Shown piece by piece: positions 42,454 to 46,638 of a stretch of 46,638 nt of DNA. How positions within the stretch are numbered: position 1 is the first letter of the stretch; every line of letters starts with the position of its first letter. Source of the DNA: Nafulsella turpanensis ZLM-10 (lineage in GTDB: Bacteria > Bacteroidota > Bacteroidia > Cytophagales > Cyclobacteriaceae); assembly GCF_000346615.1 (NCBI RefSeq), contig NZ_ANNU01000018.1:1-46638 (forward strand). Reading direction: 5' to 3'. The position numbers were made by a program, and so were the translations under genes. The notes below the pieces were generated by a model, which ran no database searches, had not been told where the DNA came from, and saw only the letters and a list, made by a program, of their open reading frames with translations.

Positions 42454-44313
42454 ATGCAAGAGAAAGGAACCATTTCCATACATACCGAGAATATCTTTCC
42501 GATTATCAAGAAATTCCTCTACTCTGACCATGAGATTTTTCTGCGCGAACTTGTTTCTAACGGTGTGGATGCAACACAGAAGTTGCAGAAGCTTGCACAG
42601 CTGGGAGAATACAAGGGAGAGCTGGGCGATTTAAAGGTAACTGTAACGCTCGATAAGGAAGCGAAAACTATTACCGTATCGGACAATGGTATTGGTATGA
42701 CGGCCGAAGAAATTAAGAAGTACATCAACCAGATTGCTTTTTCGGGCGCTACCGAATTTATAGAGAAATATAAAGACAAAGGCGAAGACAAGCAGATTAT
42801 CGGCCACTTTGGTCTTGGTTTCTACTCCAGCTTTATGGTGGCTGGCAAGGTAGAAATTAATACCCTTTCGCGCCAGGAAGGGGCACAGCCTGCCCGCTGG
42901 GAGTGCGATGGCAGCACCCAGTTCGAAATTACCGACGGCAGCCGCACCGAGCGGGGTACCGACGTTATTCTGCACATTAACGAAGACAGCGAAGAATTCC
43001 TGGAGCCTTACCGCCTGCGTGGCATCCTGGAGAAATACTGCCGCTTTCTTCCCGCTCCTTTATTCTTTATCGATGGAGAAAAAGGCGAAGAAGGAAAGGA
43101 AAAAGAGCCGGAGCAGATTAATGATCCGAACCCGCTATGGACCAAAGCTCCAGCCGAGCTTAAGGACGAAGATTATCTGAAGTTCTACAAAGAACTGTAC
43201 CCTTACGCCCCGGACCCGCTGTTCTGGATTCACCTGAATGTCGATTATCCTTTTAACCTTACCGGTGTTCTGTACTTCCCTAAGCTGAAAAATGACTTTG
43301 AAGTACAGAAGAATAAGATACAGCTCTACAGCCGCCAGGTGTTTATTACCGATGAGGTAAAAGATGTGGTGCCAGAATTCCTGCAACTGCTGCATGGAGT
43401 TATCGACTCACCCGACATTCCGCTGAACGTATCGCGCAGCTTCCTGCAGGCCGATTCGAATGTGAAGAAGATTAACTCCCACATCACTAAAAAAGTGGCC
43501 GACAAGCTGGGCGAGCTTTATAAGAGCGACCGCAAGGCTTACGAAGAAAAGTGGGACGATATTGGCCTGTTCGTGAAGTACGGCATGATTAGCGAAGATA
43601 AATTCTACGACCGCGCCAAAGATTTTGCCCTGCTCAAAAACACCGAAGGCAAATACTTTACCCTCAACGAAACCAAAGAGCAGGCACAGGCTAACCAGAC
43701 CGATAAAGACGGCAATGTGGTATTACTTTACACCAACGATGCCGCCAAGCAGGATGCCTACATTCAGGCTGCCAAAAAGCGTAGCTACGATGTACTGGAG
43801 CTCGACACGGTTATCGACAGCCACTTTATTAATATGCTGGAGCAGAAGCTCGAAAAAACTTCGCTCAAGCGCGTAGATTCCGACACCATCGATAAGCTTA
43901 TCGACAAGGACGAGAAGAAAGAAAGTGTACTGAACGATAAGGAGAAGGAAAAGGTAAAAGAAGTATTCGACAAAGCCATCAACAATAAGAGCTATACCGT
44001 ACAGGTAGAGCCAATGGCGACCGACGAAATGCCGGTAAGTGTAACCATGCCTGAATTTATGCGCCGCATGAAGGACATGAGCATGGCCGGCGGCGGAGGC
44101 ATGCAAATGTTCGGCAACTTCCCCGATAACTATACCGTGGCGGTAAATGCCAACCACAGCATTACCGGCAAAATTCTGAAAGAAACCGATGAGGCAAAGC
44201 AGAAAGAACTGGCCAAGCTGGCCTTCGACTTAGCCCGCTTACAGCAAAACATGCTGCAGGGTGCTGAGCTGACTGCCTTTATCCAGAGAAGTGTAGACCT
44301 GGCCGCAAAATAA
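42454..44313 (+). CDS. htpG: Chaperone HtpG (Hsp90)
   Basis: HtpG is the bacterial Hsp90, a dimeric ATP-dependent chaperone. The 619-residue protein shows the N-terminal ATPase box: FLRELVSNGVDA (28-39), SDNGIGM, and a GHFGLGFYSSFMVA lid segment. The middle domain has the DIPLNVSRSFLQ motif with the Arg that contacts ATP. The C-terminal dimerisation domain follows a charged linker. It is single, divergent from the histidine kinase with 201 nt between, and followed by a terminator. No heat-shock operator is recognisable upstream. Confidence 0.97.
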   Translation: MQEKGTISIHTENIFPIIKKFLYSDHEIFLRELVSNGVDATQKLQKLAQLGEYKGELGDLKVTVTLDKEAKTITVSDNGIGMTAEEIKKYINQIAFSGATEFIEKYKDKGEDKQIIGHFGLGFYSSFMVAGKVEINTLSRQEGAQPARWECDGSTQFEITDGSRTERGTDVILHINEDSEEFLEPYRLRGILEKYCRFLPAPLFFIDGEKGEEGKEKEPEQINDPNPLWTKAPAELKDEDYLKFYKELYPYAPDPLFWIHLNVDYPFNLTGVLYFPKLKNDFEVQKNKIQLYSRQVFITDEVKDVVPEFLQLLHGVIDSPDIPLNVSRSFLQADSNVKKINSHITKKVADKLGELYKSDRKAYEEKWDDIGLFVKYGMISEDKFYDRAKDFALLKNTEGKYFTLNETKEQAQANQTDKDGNVVLLYTNDAAKQDAYIQAAKKRSYDVLELDTVIDSHFINMLEQKLEKTSLKRVDSDTIDKLIDKDEKKESVLNDKEKEKVKEVFDKAINNKSYTVQVEPMATDEMPVSVTMPEFMRRMKDMSMAGGGGMQMFGNFPDNYTVAVNANHSITGKILKETDEAKQKELAKLAFDLARLQQNMLQGAELTAFIQRSVDLAAK

Positions 44314-44337
44314 GCCAGTTCCTTTTTTTCTTTCCCG

Positions 44338-44369
44338 AAGCCGGAGTGCAATTGTGCTCCGGCTTTTTT
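44338..44369. terminator. Terminator after htpG
   Basis: The arms AAGCCGGAG (44338-44346) and CTCCGGCTT (44357-44365) are perfectly complementary and are followed by a T-run. The loop holds an inner CAATTG palindrome. Confidence 0.8.
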
Positions 44370-44445
44370 ATATCCTGATTCCAGCCCTTAATCAATTAAG
44401 ATCAAAGCCTCCTATGTTCTGGACATAATTCTTCCTGAAAATTTA

Positions 44446-45255
44446 TTAAACGGTCACTCTGGTGATTCCCTTTAAGAAAAATTCCTTTTTATCAGCCTTC
44501 CAGATCAAAAAAGTCCCTGCAATCAGGAGGAAGAGAAGAAAAGGAAGTTCTGATACTATTATCTCGGAGAGCTCCATCTGGGGTATAACTACCGGCGATT
44601 CTAATGCTTCCACATCAGGCACCTGCCGCTCCTGTGCCCTGCGGAACTTTTGAATATTCTCTTTCACATCCCATAAAGAATGTATTAGGGAGGGAATTAC
44701 TATATTTTGGGTTATCAGAAACAGACCACAGAAAAAGATACCTGCACAGGAAGCAGATATTACCTGAAATACCGTTACCTGAAAGTGCTGCCCATAAGCC
44801 AGATTAATAAAGTGAAAAACTCCGAACAGGAGGGAAGAAAAAATCACCCCTGCCATTACAGGATTCCTGTGGTTTGCAAACACCCTGATCAGACGCGGCA
44901 GGAGAATTCCTCTGAAAAAGAATTCTTCCGTAAAACCTATTAAACAAAACCCGAGAAGAAATAACAGAAGGGTGAAACCATAGGGGTAGTTGAAGGCACT
45001 GAAATTGTTCAGTAAAATAAAAAGCAGATAGGCTACAGGTATCCATAGTAGCTTCCGATTTTCAGGTAAAAGTCCTCCTTTTATTCCGTTGAACTCCTGT
45101 AGCCTCCATTTCTTGATGAGCCACACAAAAAAGCCCATGAGAGGGAATAGTAAAAGGATGCTTACAACAGAATAAATATTTTGAGCTGATACAGGAAATA
45201 ATTCCAGCAGCTCTTTTAGCGGTAGCCCTAAGGATAAATAAAGAACGTAAAGCAA
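44446..45255 (-). CDS. CPBP intramembrane protease, 5' end cut by IS256-family IS
   Basis: This is a CPBP (Abi/CAAX-type) membrane protease with about eight helices. The active-site motifs are E110-E111 with R115 (EEFFFRG), the H148 of FGVFH, and a later H192 region. The longest start is a TTG at 45255, but the frame stays open 19 codons further to a TAA at 45313-45315, and its last upstream codons (V-P-L-L-F then L) read like the natural membrane N-terminus. That open frame runs into the left inverted repeat of the IS at 45275. So the gene was probably broken at its start, and the natural start is lost or lies beyond the window. Expression of a shortened protein is possible. Confidence 0.75.
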   Translation of the reverse strand: MLYVLYLSLGLPLKELLELFPVSAQNIYSVVSILLLFPLMGFFVWLIKKWRLQEFNGIKGGLLPENRKLLWIPVAYLLFILLNNFSAFNYPYGFTLLLFLLGFCLIGFTEEFFFRGILLPRLIRVFANHRNPVMAGVIFSSLLFGVFHFINLAYGQHFQVTVFQVISASCAGIFFCGLFLITQNIVIPSLIHSLWDVKENIQKFRRAQERQVPDVEALESPVVIPQMELSEIIVSELPFLLFLLIAGTFLIWKADKKEFFLKGITRVTV

Positions 45256-45274
45256 AAACAGGAGCGGTACAGTC

Positions 45275-45299
45275 GAGACTGTAAATGGAACTGTGTCAA
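45275..45299. repeat. Left terminal inverted repeat of the IS
   Basis: This 25-nt sequence begins GAGACTGTAAATG and is complementary to the element's right end with four mismatches. The shared core AACTGTGTCAA is identical in both ends. Confidence 0.85.
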
Positions 45300-45338
45300 A
45301 GTTAAAAAAATAATTAATTTAGCTTTAACACAGCAAGT

Positions 45339-46571
45339 ATGTCCGAGAAGAAATTTGATTACGAGCGCTTTCAGAAGGAAGCCATCCAGGGCTTATATGA
45401 AGGCAAATCTTTAACGGGTGAAAATGGGATTTTCGCCCCACTTTTAAAGCATTTCTTAGAGTCAGCATTAGAGGGAGAACTCTCTGCTCACCTTCTGGAA
45501 GAGAAATCCAGTGACTCTCCTTTAAAGAACCGCAGGAACGGCAAAGCTACTAAGCAGGTAAAGAGCCTTTCAGGAGACTTTGATTTGCAGACTCCCAGAG
45601 ACAGGGCAGGCACTTTTGAACCCCATGTTGTAGGTAAGCGCCAGGTTATCATTACAGAGGGCCTGGAAGAGAAGGTAATTGCCTTGTACGGAATGGGCAA
45701 TAGCCTCAGAGATATATCTTCTCACATCCAGGAAATCTATGGCATGGAACTTTCGGCCACTCAGCTTTCGGAGATAACTGACAAGGTGATTCCTGCCATG
45801 AACCAATGGCGAGTAAGACCGCTGGAAAGCCTTTATTGCTTTGTTTATCTGGATTGCATGCATTACAAAGTGAAAGACCAGGGACGGGTGGTGAGCCGTG
45901 CTGTTTATAATGTTCTGGGCATAGGACAAGAGGGAAGAAAAGAACTGATAGGCATGTACGTATCAGAGAGTGAAGGGGCTAAATTCTGGCTCTCTGTACT
46001 CACTGATCTGAAAAGCAGAGGAGTAGAGGATATCCTCATTGCCTGTGTGGACGGGCTGAAAGGCTTTCCTGAAGCTATAGAAACTGTTTTTCCTCAAGCC
46101 CAGATACAGACCTGCGTTATCCATCAAATCCGAAATACCATGCGCTACGTGGTGGAAAAGGATAAGAAGGAATTCATGGCAGACCTAAAGCCTGTTTATC
46201 AGGCTGTAAATAAGGAAGATGGCTATTTTAACCTGCTGGCTCTGGAAGAAAAATGGGGCAAAAAGTACCCTGTAGCCGTTCAGTCCTGGCTAAATAACTG
46301 GGAGTATCTTTCCACTTTTTTTGCTTATGATCAGGAAGTCAGAAAGGTGATCTATACCACCAATACGATTGAGGGATTCCATCGTCAGGTGAGAAAAGTG
46401 ACGAAAACAAAAGGGGCCTTTACCTCTGACGCAGCCTTACAGAAGCTTATTTATCTGGTGGTGATGAATGTCTCTAAAAAGTGGACCCTGCCTTTACGCA
46501 ACTGGCCATTGACTTTCTCGCAGCTTTATATCATGTTTGAGGAAAGAATCAAACTGCACGTGAGGGTTTGA
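45339..46571 (+). CDS. IS256 family transposase
   Basis: The 410-residue DDE transposase of the IS256 family cuts and pastes its element through the terminal repeats. The catalytic triad is visible: D172 in LDCMHYKV, D238 in CVDGLKGFPEAI, and E345 in NTIEGFHRQVRK. The conserved block TCVIHQIRNTMRYV (258-271) between the second Asp and the Glu is typical. It is intact, with ATG start and full C-terminus, so the element could still move. It is preceded by a short A/T-rich promoter region inside the left end and followed by a hairpin. Confidence 0.93.
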   Translation: MSEKKFDYERFQKEAIQGLYEGKSLTGENGIFAPLLKHFLESALEGELSAHLLEEKSSDSPLKNRRNGKATKQVKSLSGDFDLQTPRDRAGTFEPHVVGKRQVIITEGLEEKVIALYGMGNSLRDISSHIQEIYGMELSATQLSEITDKVIPAMNQWRVRPLESLYCFVYLDCMHYKVKDQGRVVSRAVYNVLGIGQEGRKELIGMYVSESEGAKFWLSVLTDLKSRGVEDILIACVDGLKGFPEAIETVFPQAQIQTCVIHQIRNTMRYVVEKDKKEFMADLKPVYQAVNKEDGYFNLLALEEKWGKKYPVAVQSWLNNWEYLSTFFAYDQEVRKVIYTTNTIEGFHRQVRKVTKTKGAFTSDAALQKLIYLVVMNVSKKWTLPLRNWPLTFSQLYIMFEERIKLHVRV

Positions 46572-46609
46572 CTTTTTCGGCGTTAGGCTTCGCCGTAACA
46601 CCGAAAAAG
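46572..46609 (+). terminator. Hairpin after the transposase gene
   Basis: The arms CTTTTTCGG (46572-46580) and CCGAAAAAG (46601-46609) are perfectly complementary, with an inner imperfect dyad. It begins right after the transposase stop codon. Confidence 0.6.
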
Positions 46610-46613
46610 CCAG

Positions 46614-46638
46614 TTGACACAGTTGCGTTTACACTCCC
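46614..46638. repeat. Right terminal inverted repeat of the IS
   Basis: This 25-nt end is the reverse complement of the left end with four mismatches and finishes exactly at the window edge. A few more bases of the repeat may lie beyond it. Confidence 0.85.

Larger units (their letters stand above)
45275..46638 (+). mobile_element. IS256-family insertion sequence
   Basis: A 1.36-kb element is bounded by near-perfect terminal inverted repeats of 25 bp (45275-45299 and 46614-46638, 21 of 25 matching). The single gene inside codes for an IS256-type (Mutator-like) transposase. It inserted into the CPBP protease gene. IS256 elements usually make 8-9 bp target duplications; the left flank is GTACAGTC (45267-45274), but the right flank lies outside the window. 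Its right edge may extend a base or two past the end. Confidence 0.88.

Overview
The window looks like ordinary chromosome of a Bacteroidota bacterium, most likely of the Cytophagia/Cytophagales type. Several things point there. Bacillithiol genes (bshC, ytxJ) occur in a genome with Bacteroidota-style promoters (TAnnTTTG at -7) and few Shine-Dalgarno sequences. The gene set includes a DUF4293 membrane protein, a DUF1573 lipoprotein, a long Bacteroidota-type NusB, a fused alpha/beta 2-oxoacid dehydrogenase E1, and a nusB...yajC-ybbR-coaE gene order. The assignment rests on protein motifs and gene order read by eye; no database search was possible.

Layout. Bases 1-5406 (+): 3' part of der, a small acidic lipoprotein, a SprT-like protein, the overlapping pair bshC and 5-formyl-THF cyclo-ligase, and an iron-sulfur uracil-DNA glycosylase-like protein. 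5469-8056 (-): mnmD and ispF (overlapping) and an M16 peptidase, with heptamer repeats between. 8298-16404 (mostly +): E1 fusion, a secreted very basic protein with six repeats, ytxJ, OsmC (-), an outer-membrane-type protein, lipA, a lipoprotein and an NAD-dependent epimerase-like protein. 16516-19431 (-): gcvP. 19627-25333: M28 peptidase (+), small membrane protein (-), DEAD-box helicase (-), dihydroorotase (+), tRNA-His (+) and two very small genes (+). 25425-30505 (-): a seven-gene run read as nusB, ytxH-like, NAD-isocitrate dehydrogenase, DUF1573, yajC, ybbR-like, coaE. 30632-31735 (-): leucine dehydrogenase. 31885-36293: two ABC exporter half-transporters facing each other around a GyrI-like gene. 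36313-38917 (-): GNAT acetyltransferase, truA, thiolase. 39053-44313: DUF4293 (+), hybrid histidine kinase (-), htpG (+). 44446-46638: a CPBP protease gene (-) whose 5' end is cut by an IS256-family element that fills the right edge.

Functional links (inference). Leucine dehydrogenase yields branched 2-oxoacids that the E1 fusion could decarboxylate. E1 complexes and the glycine cleavage system both need lipoyl groups made by LipA, so lipoate-linked metabolism recurs here. BshC makes bacillithiol, and YtxJ is a bacilliredoxin that removes it from proteins.

Most of the window is housekeeping. The items most worth a second look are: the complementary degenerate and canonical ATP sites of the two convergent ABC genes; the repeat-containing basic secreted protein 1 nt upstream of ytxJ; the IS insertion into the CPBP gene; two adjacent U-U mismatches in the tRNA-His acceptor stem; and heptanucleotide tandem repeats in gene borders. 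I saw no CRISPR array, rRNA, prophage, defence island or recognisable riboswitch.
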